DNA of 64,000 nucleotides from Lamellibrachia columna (Eukaryota; Annelida; Polychaeta; Sabellida; Siboglinidae): NCBI GenBank assembly GCA_963662155.1, contig OY759271.1, positions 12,058,103 to 12,122,102 of the forward strand, read 5' to 3'. Shown piece by piece: positions 1 to 15,149 of this stretch (position 1 is its first letter; each line of letters starts with the position of its first letter). The notes under the pieces were generated by a model. It saw only the letters and a program-made list of their open reading frames with translations, ran no database searches and was not told where the DNA came from. The position numbers and the translations under genes were made by a program.

Positions 1-179
1 AAGATGGTGTATCAGCACAACATCGCACTTGGACAATTCCACTTGTACCAACGTCCCCTTGAGGTAACCATGTAGGACATAGTTCCCCCACAACAAAATC
101 AAGTCTTTCCAAAATATAGCATACGATGTCAAACATCAACAATGTAATACGTTCTAGGTTGTTATGCCTCAAATGAGAC

Positions 180-960
180 CATCTGAGCCATAGTCATCAT
201 GTGGTGCCATCTCCTCTCGAAAGGTCGGCATTCATATCTTCACCGCTCTTATTAGTTTTTCGTATTTAATTTTTCTCTGATGTTGTATGTGGTTTTTCGT
301 CTTCCCCTGCCTCTTGCCCTCCACCATTCCCGCCAATATGTCCCGTTGTATTCCTAAGTGTCTGGTAATATGCCCATTTTTTTGTATTTATGTTTCTAGA
401 TTTTATTTTTATTCCGATATAGCACTTCTATGTTCGCGACATGTTCAGTCCGGTTTATATGTTCGATTGGTCTTAGGCACTACATCTCGAATATGCTTCC
501 ACACTTTGTTGGCATAGTTTGGAAATTATCTATGTTTCTGCGCCGTGCATCCACGTGGACCAAATAATATCAGTTTGAAATATCTTTAGTTGTAAGTTGA
601 ATTTACCCGTGAGCACTACTGATATGCTGCCGAAAATTGCCCTTACTGTTTCTACCCTCATTTCGATTTCTTCATCACATGTTCCGTCATCCGATATAAG
701 ACGCAATATGTACAAATGTCTCCATCTTCTCTTTTCTTTCTATTGTGTGTCCTTCCGACGTTATTCCCATTCTAGATCTTTTATATGTCCTGCTGATCAC
801 CACCGTCTTGTCTTCCTGGCAGGTGCCTCCATATCAAGCTATTTCCCTTCTTTATCGATGTCGTTTAGTATATGTTGTGATTGTTCTCGTGTCTCAGCCA
901 TGAGTGCAGTATCATCAGCGTGTATCATGTTTGTATTATATGATCCTCCTACACAGATTC
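180..960 (-). mobile_element. LINE reverse-transcriptase fragment, degenerate
   Basis: Reading the minus strand, conceptual translation gives a catalytic-box relative (HADDTALMAE, expected YADD), then ISDDGTCDEEIEMR and HGAET, the order seen in the C-terminal half of invertebrate endonuclease/reverse-transcriptase LINE polyproteins. The frame is broken by stops and shifts, and no endonuclease domain is visible. I read it as a dead LINE fragment. Family assignment within the LINEs is not possible from this piece. Confidence 0.6.
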
Positions 961-1029
961 CTCGTCATCCACCAGTGTGCTCTTTTCAAATATCCAACAG
1001 ATTAAACATTCAATGTCTGATACATTAGA

Positions 1030-1770
1030 ACACGATAACAATTAAGCAATTACATACGAACCCATTATAATATATGTTTAGAGTTAAACCAGTGTTTTTT
1101 ATTTATAGAAAGAGGATAAATTTGTTAATTTATTTAGTTTAATTCAGTAGGTAATTGCTACGATACGATTTGGTCTTTGTAGCAGTCTCCCTGACCAATT
1201 GAAACGAATTAATTAGTGCAATGTTTATTTTTCTCAAGATATATGAATTTAAACTTAGAAAATGTTATACATGATACTGATAGTAACTGCTATCTGTGAC
1301 AATATTATGTCTGGGTCCAATAACCATTTCCGATTCCTTCATTTATAAACTCAACATTTCACTGAAATAAATGATTAAAACCATTTTAAACAACACACAT
1401 TATACCATCGCCTTCAGTCAATGCACACGTTAAATTAAACATATTTTAATCACATATCATTTCTTAGCCATCGTGAGTCAACATACACGGTCAAAGAAAA
1501 CCCCCAAAAAAAATTGCGTTATGCAGTAACACATATATCAACATATGTCGGTATGCATTAATAACCATTAAAAGCAAATGTATGGAGGGATTGTCCTGGC
1601 GGTGTATTGTGCAGGGGGGGAGTATTGGCAAGGGGAGGTTTTTCCTAGTGTGGTTATGTACTTGTGGGATTGTCCTAGAATCAAGTATGGACACTAGAGG
1701 AACTCATGCCGTACGTGCGTATGTGCGTGCGTGCGTGTTTGTGTTTGTGTTTGAGTGCTGGCATGGGTAG
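1030..1770. other. AT-rich stretch without a recognised gene
   Basis: I see no coding motif, RNA gene or clear repeat here. The short open frames on both strands have no recognisable features. Confidence 0.5.
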
Positions 1771-1778
1771 GTATGTGC

Positions 1779-2489
<711 letters not shown>

Positions 2490-2490
<1 letters not shown>

Positions 2491-2950
2491 GATATAAGTA
2501 GGTCAGAGACGACTCGCGTAAAAATACGCGTCGTTCAAACGAAATAAACTTTGGTGGAGCTTACAAGAACTTAATATTGAAACAGTCTGAATAACTGAAT
2601 AACAAAAGGTTATGTTCAATCATGCAATACCCAAAGAAACCTAACCACGTGAAACCACTGACCAACATAGCAGACAAACTAAGAATATGGATAAGAGATT
2701 AGCCCCAAAGTCAACTTTTTGTGTTTCCTTTCAACGTATGATGCAGTAGGCAACCAATACAATACTTTTACAATACAATAATTTTCTTACATCCACATGC
2801 TGTAGGCCTTTTTAAATTTATAAATGTATGTGCCATTATGTGAAAACGTGGCTGCGTAATGCGCCACAAGCCGTATTTCAGCTGAAGGTTAACAACATCC
2901 ACGTAAACCTGTCATGACAGAATAACGGTCCGTGGCATCTCCGTGGCATA
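2490..2950. other. 3' flank of the first cysteine-rich peptide gene
   Basis: There is no coding sequence. A small hairpin, ACGACTCGCGT/ACGCGTCGT, lies near 2505-2535. No canonical AATAAA was seen on the minus strand in this flank. Confidence 0.4.
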
Positions 2951-2952
2951 TA

Positions 2953-5459
2953 TTATTCTTCAATCTTGAACTTTTTCTTGCATTTGTCATAGCATTTCTT
3001 CAGTTTGCGTCGGCATCGCTTTTCGCGAACATCAAAGGCGCATTCAGACAGGCATAAGCCGAATTGTTTTCTACACACTTTCGCGCATAGGTTGTAAAGG
3101 TACGCATAATTCTTAGCACCGGAAGTCGACCTCGCCAGCAGGTTTGTTGCAAGAAGGACCACAATCTGAAATAATATGAATTTGTTAATTACGTGAGTCA
3201 CAGTATTCTTAGCTAGACCAATGTCTTGATTACCTTTGCCTAGGTGATTTATTTGAATGGCTATTTTAAGTTTGCTTGGCTACAGTTTTTTTTATCGGTT
3301 CGTATTGCGTCGACTACAATATAAATAATGTCAAGCGGATACTCGACGTTTTGTGCATGCGTACAAAATTGCCTATGCAATATGTAATATCGTTGCCTAT
3401 GCAAAGTATGTTATGTCTTTATGTAATTAAGTTTACAATACTACATTTATTTCATGCATGACTCGTTCGATTTCAGTGTCATGTCAATGTCATTCAACAT
3501 ACACAACTAATAAACCATACAGATTACTACGCCAATTAAGATAAATGGATAATTGTATTGATATAAAACCACGCAAATCTACATTGATATTGGAACATGG
3601 ACATCGGTACTTCATTCCTGAGTTTGCAGTTAATATCGATACCGTACATCGCTACTAATATTATCGCTTAACAATTTTCGTGCAAGAAAATCACCACTAT
3701 GTAACGTGTAATATTACAAATTGTACCATCACAAAGTTATATACAATACAATAATGTGGCAAATGCGATACAACAAAGTAGCAATTTTGGATATAATATG
3801 CAAATAAAGATAATAAAATTTAGTAAATATTTATTCAGTCATAACCACATACGCTGTTTGAGATAATTGTGCACAACATTACACATTGCTCAGAATCACT
3901 ATCACAATCATATGCAAATAAGAAGTCGATATAAGGCCAATATGTGTTATTGCTTGACAGCGGCCATCTTGGAAACTCTTGTTCTCAACTTGACATAGGT
4001 GACCTAGTTTTGACCTAGGTGGTCCAATTCGAGCATCTCCTTCGAATGTGATGTAACTTGGTCCATACTACAAATGTACGACTGTGGTGTATCCTGCCAG
4101 TGGCGCGATCGATTACTGCATAAGCTACGGGTTTATTGCCCTACCTGCACCTTTAAGATTTGCTCGTAATTAATACTTACGAGCACGCATGCACAACGCG
4201 AATTTGTTTTTACCACAAATGTCACTATACAAGAAGATGAAGAAGAAGAAGAAGAAGAAGAAGATGAAGAAGAAGAAGAAGAAGAAGAAGAAGAAGAAAC
4301 AAGAACAAAAACATTTCCATGAAGCCAAATGACTAGACAAAGGAGGCGTTGAGATATAAACAGATGTTTCAATAGATTAAAACATTATCAACATCAGGGC
4401 CGTAGCCAGGGGGGTTCAGGGGGTTCACACGAACCCCCTTCTTGTGAACACGTTTTTCCAAAAAAATATTAACCCCCTTTTAAAAACATGTGAACCCCTT
4501 ATCGTGAAAACCTCCCTCTCAAAAGTTTGAACCTCCAAAAGTATGAAAGTAATAATATTATTGTCATAATAATATGAAAATGATAATATTATTTTCATAG
4601 TATTGGAAAATATCTGCTCACTGGAACAATGCCGAGTTAGCAACCAATGACTCTATTTGTTGTGGTAGCATGCCATAAGGTCTCCACACATTAATAACAC
4701 GCACACACAAAGCATGGGTTAATTTAATTTAATTAATTAACTTTTCCAGAAAGGCTAGTTTAATTTCATTTAATTAATTAACTTTCCAGAAAGGGGGTAA
4801 TTTAATTGACGAATTCCCAATGAACTATTAATTAATTGCTCATTTAACAGTTGATTTTACTAGATAGTTCACAGCTATATTATCCAGGTGTTTGTAGAAG
4901 GCGTGCAATCACTATTTCAGTCATTAATGAGATATTAGGTTCAGGCGTGTGTGAATGGGAGGGAGATAATCACAGAGCACAAATACACTGTACCAAATGG
5001 GGTGGACTGGTACTTCAGGCAAGACACTCACTTCAGGCACATGTGAATTGGAGGGAAGGCCTAGAATGTCCTCTGGTAGGGCGATGAATTGATGGCTAAC
5101 CTTGGCTTCTACACATATCTGTTTAAAGTAATCAGTTGGGGCTGGCAACGTGCAGCCATTATACCTATGCATCTATAATTATTTCGTGTGTACATTATAA
5201 CCGTTAATGGGGAGATGTGGAGAAAGGTAATCTAGCTTCAATTTGGGATCTTTTTACAGTGCAAACTTAAATCAAAAGCATGCAAATTCTAGTTGATGTC
5301 ATCGCAAATAAAGCATACATATTTAAATGCTAGTGTGTAATAGGGAAACCTAATGATTTAGTATAAAACACTGCATAAATAACAACTTGGTGCATAGAGA
5401 TGATGTATGTAGTTGTCTGGTTTTATTAATTTGATGGTTGAATGTAGGACACACACACA

Positions 5460-5519
<60 letters not shown>

Positions 5520-7430
5520 CGAACGCACGCACGAACGCACGCACGCACGCACACACACATTGCTCGCACGTGGAATTATATTATTATATTATTACCATCC
5601 GGAAAATGTGTAGTTGGTATTGTCTGTCTCTGATTTGGTTTACTTGAGCATATTGTACCAGGTGGTTGAATATAGGACACACACGCACGCATGCACGCAT
5701 GCACGCACGCACGCACGCACGCACGCACCCACACTCACACACACACACACACACACACACATATTGGTCGCACGTGGAATTATAGTATTATAGTATTCGA
5801 TTGTATCTTTGATGTTTGAAGTTCTTGATATCAGAAATACCATCTGGAAAATGTGTGGTTGTTATTGTCTGTCTTTGATTTGGTTTACTTGAGCATATTA
5901 TACCAGTGTTGGCCAAATTGAGCATGTCTCAACCGAAACTCTCTACGTTGGCTGCCTTGTATTTGTTCAAAGGACGTTGTTTAAAAAAGAACATTTCTGG
6001 ACGATTTGACTACATGATGTAGCTCTGTCTTGCGAACAACAAATAGTTGATGTATTGCTGCACAGTTTGGACAAAGACCTATTAATACTAATGTATATTT
6101 AACTATTGGTTAATTCCGTTACTATGTCAAGGAGCCCATTGGAATATATGTGCAATATCATTTCTTTTCTGTCGATTGTGATATTGTTGAGTGTGTAATC
6201 GTTGTTAACGTGGAGCCTGGTCTACATTACTCGATTTCTAAAACAGCAGCATGTGTATATAAACAATAGTTTACGAAGTTAATTCTATTACTGCCGTGTC
6301 TTCCATTCTGCAGGTTACAAGGTAGAGTCTTACATCACAACAATAGATGTGCACAGCAAGCTCTTTGTTACAATCCTGTTGTTAACTTACATATACGTGC
6401 TACATGCATAATATTAACTGTCTGTGTTAATTCCGTAATGTTAATTCCGTTAGAATACAGGGTTAAATATCGTGTTTAAGGCATCTTCTCAAAGTCATGC
6501 TTCCTAGAAATTGCAAGTAATTGTAAGTGGATTAGTAAAAGTACGCAAACATTTCTTCTATCAGTAACGGAATTAACATCACGGAATTAACACAGTTAAT
6601 ATTCTGCATGTCGCACGTATATGTAAGTTAACAACAGGATTGTAACAAATAGCTTGCTGTGTATATCTTCGCAGTGCAATAGATCTATATTCTAATCACC
6701 ACATATGTATACAATCACCACATATGTATTTTACTGGTGATATTTCCCAGTATGAATGAGAGATTGTCATTAAATGTGCTGGTATTCGTACACCCGTTGC
6801 AAACATTTCTTCTATCAGTAACGGAATTAACGTCACGGAATTAACATAGCCGATAACTTGTAAAACGTATCTTCGAGGAACCATATGTATAACGTAAGTT
6901 TTACCAATATGATGGTGCTGGAATATTTTCCGCGATACATTTTGAATATGTCTGCTTCAGAAATGCCACTGTGATTTAAAAAATCAAGACAACTTCTTTA
7001 TTTTTGGAAACCCAGTGTGGCCATTTAAGGAATTGTGTACCATATTGGAAATAAGGTTAATTTTGATTATGTTTTGTAATCTCTCTGGCTATGCTATATC
7101 ATCCAAATAATGTTGATATATTGGGAATTTTAGCCATGTGCTGTCAATTTCACAATTGTTGAAATTGTTTCAGATATGTCTCTGGGTCCTCGATAACATA
7201 ATTACGTGGCCAAAATAAATGATAAAATATCGAAGACATTGTGTTGACAGAGGTCATGAAAATAAGCATCAACTCAAAATTGTTCGCCAGAATCGTGTTT
7301 ATGCATGCATGTGTAGATCTAACAATGTCATGGTTGCTTACAAAAACGATCATATTGCTACTGTTCTCACATGAATCATGAAAGCAATAATATAATATGA
7401 CAATAATATACTTACAATGTTGAATTTCAT
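2953..7430 (-). CDS. Secreted cysteine-rich cationic peptide, member A (2 exons)
   Basis: Exon 1 is 7416-7430 (M-K-F-N-I, then donor GTAAGT). Exon 2 is 2953-3165, after acceptor TTATTTCAG. The join is phase 0 and gives 75 residues. The hydrophobic start continues as IVVLLATNLLARSTSG, a signal peptide, and the mature part is rich in Lys/Arg. Its seven cysteines are spaced C-x3-C-x6-C-x3-C-x8-C-x6-C-x3-C, ending in KKKFKIEE. Four paralogues in this window have the same exon plan. The 4.25-kb intron is long; exon 1 is chosen because its 5' flank aligns with those of members B and C. The paired CxxxC spacing suggests disulfide-linked helices. Role is unknown: a secreted antimicrobial or other defence peptide is the likeliest guess, and a toxin-like peptide is possible. 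The odd number of cysteines implies a free thiol or a dimer. Confidence 0.8.
3200..4130. other. Intronic AT-rich sequence, no gene seen
   Basis: This lies in the long intron of peptide gene A. I see no second gene. Near 3985-4025 there is a short imperfect repetition of GACCTAG/GACATAGGTG. Confidence 0.4.
4233..4299 (+). repeat. (GAA)n microsatellite
   Basis: A GAA/GAT trinucleotide run. The poly-serine open frame on the minus strand is its translation. Confidence 0.9.
4399..4830. repeat. Transposon-terminus-like sequence and AT-rich short tandem repeats
   Basis: At about 4398-4420 the sequence GGGCCGTAGCCAGGGGGG resembles ends of DNA transposons that are common in marine invertebrates. I could not find a matching inverted end nearby, so the call is tentative. 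Degenerate units around GTGAACCCC follow. At 4718-4800 a unit of about 55 bp with TTTAATTAATTAACTTTCC is present twice. Confidence 0.35.
5430..5912 (+). repeat. Tandem duplication of about 240 bp carrying (CGCA)n/(CA)n
   Basis: Two successive units share the order: GGTTGAATRTAGGACACAC, a CGCA/CA microsatellite (5453-5552 and 5678-5760), CGCACGTGGAATTATA, a GGAAAATGTGT block, then GATTTGGTTTACTTGAGCA. The second unit has a short extra segment. No protein is encoded; Thr-His-Ala-Arg frames are repeat translations. Confidence 0.85.
6109..6831. mobile_element. Foldback element built on GTTAATTCCGTTACT
   Basis: The outer ends are inverted copies of GTTAATTCCGTTACT (6109-6123 against 6817-6831). 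An inner inverted repeat of about 100 bp pairs 6352-6453 with 6562-6661, with a spacer near 108 bp. A second direct copy of the right-hand motif, CAGTAACGGAATTAAC then CACGGAATTAAC, occurs at 6562-6593 and 6816-6847. There is no transposase. This looks like a non-autonomous MITE or foldback element inside the intron of peptide gene A. Confidence 0.65.
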
Positions 7431-7530
7431 ATTGCTTGGGCTATCTGCTTGACGTTCTCCTTGGGATTATCTACTGATCAACAGCAACAACTCAGTCGTT
7501 TGTCTATATTGTTTTTTCGATGTTTCGCAG

Positions 7531-7589
7531 TCACAAGTGCAAGACAAACATACTCTTCGATATCATGTAAGTTAACACGTTCACATCAC
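7531..7589 (-). promoter_or_regulatory. Shared upstream elements of peptide gene A
   Basis: At 7531-7550, minus strand, lies TGTTTGTCTTGCACTTGTGA, containing the E-box-like CACTTG 101 bp before the ATG. At 7571-7589 lies GTGATGTGAACGTGTTAAC, 141 bp before it. Both recur at near-identical distances upstream of members B and C, and the first also upstream of D and of the gene starting at 63992. Function as promoter or enhancer sites is inferred from conservation among the paralogues. Confidence 0.55.
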
Positions 7590-7599
7590 TTATGCTATG

Positions 7600-8340
7600 A
7601 TTTTCAACACGCACTCAAGATCGCACGAATTAACGCTACCAAGCACGCACACACACACACGCACAAACGCACACACGCACGCAGGCACAGACACTGTCGT
7701 GATCGAACTGATCGAAACAATAATTACGCTGCTGAAACAATATTGTTCTACCATGATGCTTTACAGATTACGCACCACAGAAGCACCTTGACAAAAGACA
7801 AGTCCGACTATTTCAAGGTTTAGCTGTCCTGGCCATCAACTCAGCAGTGGCAAACACAGCTCTATCGTCCCACTTCATGTTCTGGTGAGCATACACTCAA
7901 CGTCTTTATCTCCGCCGGTGACACAAGTACCTTTTTGGATGTCAATGAGCAAGCCACACACTTAATGCTGACCTGATTTGGTCAACCTAGATGTCAGACA
8001 ACAAGGAAGCACTGTGACGTCATTGTGACTCTGCTGACAGCCTCATAACGAAGCCTTCCAGGACAATTTTTTCAAGCAGCAATTTGGCTTCTTTTATTGA
8101 AGCGTGTTGATGTCAAAAGGCACATTTCTCACAAAAATATAATATACACTAGTTCGATCGTGATATATTAAGGATTTCCGCACAGTTCATGCACACGTAG
8201 CCACATGTTCTTCCATATGTGTTTTTCCCCCCAATACGTTAACATCTTATGTAATTCTCCACATATGGATAGGAAAAGTTACATTAGTCACGAACTTATC
8301 TTATGTTGTTACCTGGTTGATGAATTTGATATATTATATT
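7600..8340. other. 5' flank of gene A, no further gene seen
   Basis: There is a short CGCA/CA microsatellite at 7645-7690. The block GCTGAAACAATATTGTTCTA near 7730 aligns loosely with the flank of the orphan exon near 22680, so homology among these genes extends several hundred bp upstream. No gene recognised. Confidence 0.4.
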
Positions 8341-8348
8341 ATTTCATA

Positions 8349-8744
<396 letters not shown>

Positions 8745-8745
<1 letters not shown>

Positions 8746-9110
8746 AGTGTGTGTATTTGTATGTGTATGCACTTTCCCGTTCGTGCTAGATGTAAATATT
8801 ATTAATAAGTGCATTTGTTCGCAAACGATAGAGAAAAAAACGAACCATGAACAACGCACACTTGCAGACACCATTTCACACAACTATGTTGTAGTATACG
8901 TACGTGCGTACAAACATGCTGTATGGCAAGGTGTGGGAACACGTTTTATCAAAGACGCACATGCGTTCATTCCTGACATGGTACTGCATATCAAAGCAAC
9001 ATTTGCGTTCAATAGTCGCTAGGTTCGTACCGTTTGCAGAACATATATAAGTAGAAATATGATTTTGTATTAATACATTCGCATAATGTGATTTCTTTAA
9101 GACCTGTTGT
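8745..9110. repeat. Segmental duplication, copy 2 (partner 2125-2490)
   Basis: Collinear with 2125-2490 with scattered substitutions and small indels. It ends near GACCTGTTGTAATAGGG, equivalent to GACATGTTGTGATATAAG in copy 1. It lies about 1.5 kb from exon 2 of peptide gene B. Confidence 0.85.
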
Positions 9111-9297
9111 AATAGGGAACGTAATTCTCGTTACCAACTTTTAGCTCTGGAGTCCACTGGCGACCTTGGCTGGTTTGATTCGTGTGTAAAAAATAGGATT
9201 ATATTTTGTTTTTGGCTCTACTTACAGAACCTACACCATCCTGTGTAAACTTTTCTGGTTTAAAACAAATGAAAATATGTTAAAGGTGTGTGAGAAG

Positions 9298-9398
<101 letters not shown>

Positions 9399-9399
9399 A

Positions 9400-10600
9400 A
9401 TGTTCACGGAAATCCGTTAACCAGTTTGATGGTTATTTACAACTGGATACAATGTATTATCGCTCGCACACTGCCGGCATAGCAAAATCCATATGTGTAG
9501 CAAATGTTTATTTTACTCAGAACAGTCCATTTGTTGTCATGAGTTTTGTGGGCTTATGTGCGTTTAGACACTTTGTTAGTCATAAATAGTTTATGATTTT
9601 TTGACTGATTCCACACGTCTAAATGAGCAGTTTTCACGATAATCCGTAGTCTGTTTTAAATATCTAAAGCGAGATCCGATATTTAAATAATTATTTCAGT
9701 GACAATTAATACATTTCTGACTCTTCAAAGTTGTCTGACACAGTTGGTCTTTCTGATAAACAAACATTGTGATTAGAATGAGTATTGTCTTTTTTTAAAG
9801 TTCTTATGATTATAGAAACTACTGTCATTATTTACAATAATATTAACATTTATATTGAAACATTTGTATTATATGAATTACGAAGCTTCTGCTGTGACTG
9901 AATCTGGTGGGTTATAGTTACAGGTGGAGACGACCATTATTATATTCCACAGTTTATTACAACATCAAAGATAGTGAATAGAAAATAAATAAATATATAC
10001 TTTCAATGCTGTTTACTGTACATTGTGTAACATGTTCTGCAAAAGGTAATAATGCCATTCCCATTGACTAGTACACAATAAATATCCAATCACTTACAAG
10101 ATAATATTTATGCACATGTATTCCTCGTCCGCGATTTTGGCAATGAAGTTAATTGAACCTGTATATTTACTGTAAAAAACACAAGACAATTCTTTCAAAT
10201 GGTTCATACAGTGTTCATACAATATAAAAATGTGAAACACATTAGAGATGGTGACTCTACTAACATCAAATTGCTCAGATAAGTCCAAATCCCTGCAACC
10301 GAGGCAGAACTTCAGCATAATCAGCAAAATATGGTCTTGGAATTACAATTTTCCAGACTGCATAGTAATCCTTAAAGCAAATTTCAATGATGGAAGCGAA
10401 GAGCAGCATCAGGAATATTCAAACAATCATTATTCATATGTATTTACAGAAACACTGATACAATGTGTGGAGTGAGAGATACTATTGTGCTGTGTACACA
10501 ACAGTTGTGTACAAAGAACATTGTACAAAACATAATTTAACACAAAATTGTCGAATGATATGTTTTATCACTAGTTGTATTTTTCTAATAATACATTAGC
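9400..10600. other. AT-rich stretch without a recognised gene
   Basis: No coding motif, RNA gene or clear mobile element was recognised on either strand. Open frames are short and featureless. Confidence 0.45.
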
Positions 10601-10617
10601 CACTGAGATTGCGTCTT

Positions 10618-11460
10618 TTATTCTTCAATCTTGAACTTTTTCTTGCATTTGTCATTGCATTTCTTCTGTTTGCGTCGGCATCGTTTTTCGTGATCATCAA
10701 AGGAACAAGCAGCCACGCATATAGCGAACTGTTTTCTACACACATTCGTGCATAGGTGGTAAAGATGCAACACAGAATTCTTAACACCGGAAGTCGACCT
10801 CACCAGCAGATGTGTTACAAGAAGGACCACAATCTGAAATAATATGAATGTGTTAATTATGTGAGTGACAATATCTTTAACTAGACCAATGTCTAATTAT
10901 AATTATGGTGCGTTGCAAAGCACCTGGTGTTATTGGTTTGATGTCTGTCAACGACATGATTAATGGGAAGAGTTGCCCCTGAAAGGGGGTACCCAACCAG
11001 ATGGCATCTAGGGGGTTGGGTGTAGATTTACCACCTAACTCGGGTGCCTATGGACAGTTGCATGACAGGCACCCGGGTTAGGTGGTAAATATACACCCAA
11101 CTCCCAAGTTGCCATATATTTGGGCAGACGCTTAGGCTCAGTTGCACAACTGCTTCCCATATGTCAACCAACTGGGTGCCATGGGCAAGACTAATCGATT
11201 AGCAGATTACCCCCTTTCAAGGGCAACTCTTCCAATGAATCATGCCGGAATGTAAATATAACATTTCCGCACCACCTGCAGCAGGTAAACAGCCTAACGT
11301 GAGCTGGAAGTTGACTTAGGCCTGTGTCATGCAGAACACTGGAGAACAAATATATTCTTACTTACTTACTTGCTTATCCTCTTCGCCTCCTAGTTTGTGC
11401 ATAAGTCCACGGAACAATTATATAACATACTAAAAATATACTCACAATATTGAGTTTCAT
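10618..11460 (-). CDS. Secreted cysteine-rich cationic peptide, member B (2 exons)
   Basis: Exon 1 is 11446-11460 (M-K-L-N-I, donor GTGAGT). Exon 2 is 10618-10833, after acceptor TTATTTCAG. The join is phase 0 and gives 76 residues. It is the closest relative of member A: the signal region has RSTSG, the mature part has VCRKQF, EKRCRRKQKKC and KKKFKIEE, and cysteine spacing is identical (x3, x6, x3, x8, x6, x3). The 612-bp intron contains a MITE-like element (10955-11244). Together with the duplicated 3' flank this shows A and B arose by segmental duplication. Role unknown; a secreted host-defence peptide is inferred from size, charge and disulfide pattern. Confidence 0.85.
10955..11244. mobile_element. 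MITE-like element with nested inverted repeats
   Basis: Outer inverted repeats of about 37 bp (10955-10991 against 11208-11244) share GGAAGAGTTGCCC and GAAAGGGGGTA. Inside, 11015-11048 pairs with 11068-11101 around GTTGGGTGTA and TTACCACCTAACTCGGGTGCC. There is no coding capacity. It sits wholly in the intron of peptide gene B. Confidence 0.75.
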
Positions 11461-11551
11461 GTTGCTTGGATCATCTGCTTTCTGTTCTCCTTGGAATGCA
11501 CTAATCGGTCGGGACGTTTGCTTGTCGACGTGTTTGTTCGATGTATCGCCG

Positions 11552-11609
11552 TCACATGTGACAGCAAACACATTCTACGAAACCTCTTAAGTTAACACGT
11601 TCGCTTCAC
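11552..11609 (-). promoter_or_regulatory. Shared upstream elements of peptide gene B
   Basis: The minus strand carries TGTTTGCTGTCACATGTGA (E-box CACATG; 11552-11570, 92 bp before the ATG) and GTGAAGCGAACGTGTTAAC (11591-11609, 131 bp before). They align with the corresponding elements of A and C. Confidence 0.5.
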
Positions 11610-11905
11610 GCTTGTTGCTAATTGCAACATGCGCGCGCAAGCGCACCCAGGCACGCACATAAACAGTCGTGTACTTGACCATCTATGCAAATATCAATTC
11701 GTTCTCTTCGGTACTATTCACCACGATTTTTACACAATAAAACACATTCACACGGACGCAAACGTACATGCATTGATGCACTCTCATACACAAGCGCGTA
11801 CACACTGAGGAACACAGGCACACACGCAAGCACGCACGCACGCACGCACGCACGCACATTCACGTGCAAGGACAATGTTACATAAAACTGTCGATGAAAA
11901 GTTAA

Positions 11906-14345
<2,440 letters not shown>

Positions 14346-14805
14346 TGTTGAAACACTGTAGTCCTGTCAGAAAGCTCCAGTGAAACATACATGCCTGTTT
14401 ATTTCCACCAAAACCATCCCGACGCAAGACATGTCAGCGTGTTTCATGGACAGATGGTGTCTGCTCATCCCAGCAACATAGCATTACACACCCACACCAT
14501 CATTCCCGCCCGCGCACGCGTGTGAGTATATGCATGTGTTAGCTTTGTACGGGCGTACGTGCAACGTGTGTGCTGGATAGAGAGAGACTACGATATGACC
14601 TCCGGCACAATACCTGCCTTAAATCCGCCAATAGCCTGCAACCGGCTGTGCATACACGCTGTTTCACATATTTACTTTTGCATTTATGTGTTCGTTTGCT
14701 TTGCCCTGGAAGAGTTCAGTGCAGTACAACGTTCAAGTATGTGTGTGTGCGTGCGTGCGTGCTTGCTTGCGTGCGTGGGCGCTCGTGCGTTTGACTTCCA
14801 ACTTA

Positions 14806-15146
14806 TTTACTTTCTGATTGAACCATAAAAACGACCACATAAAGCTGCCAAACTTCTCCTCGTATATCTGCCAGACACATACACATGTGACGTGGACAAA
14901 CATTACTCTTACTTCCGAATAAAGATCAAAATAAATGAAAACTTGTCATATCCTGTGCCTAGCTTCGCACTGAATCGCGGAGCTAGGCGTACAAGATGTA
15001 ACTAGTTTTTGTTTTTGTATTTTTTTTCGTTACATGGAAGTAAGAGTAATGTTTGACCACGTGACATGTGTATATGTATGGTAAATATATGAGGAAAACT
15101 TTGGCGCCTCTCTGTGGTCGTTTTCATGGTTAGGTCAGAAAGTAAA
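14806..15146. mobile_element. MITE-like foldback element with arms of about 95 bp
   Basis: Ends are TTTACTTTCTGA and its inverse TCAGAAAGTAAA. The inverted arms continue over GAAGTAAGAGTAATGTTTG, CACATGTGTAT and TGGTCGTTTT with about 80% identity. The centre has a second hairpin, GCCTAGCT against AGCTAGGC. No coding sequence. Confidence 0.75.
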
Positions 15147-15149
15147 CAC

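Noticed and set aside
4133..4372. Poly-serine protein on the minus strand
   Set aside because: Translation of the GAA microsatellite.
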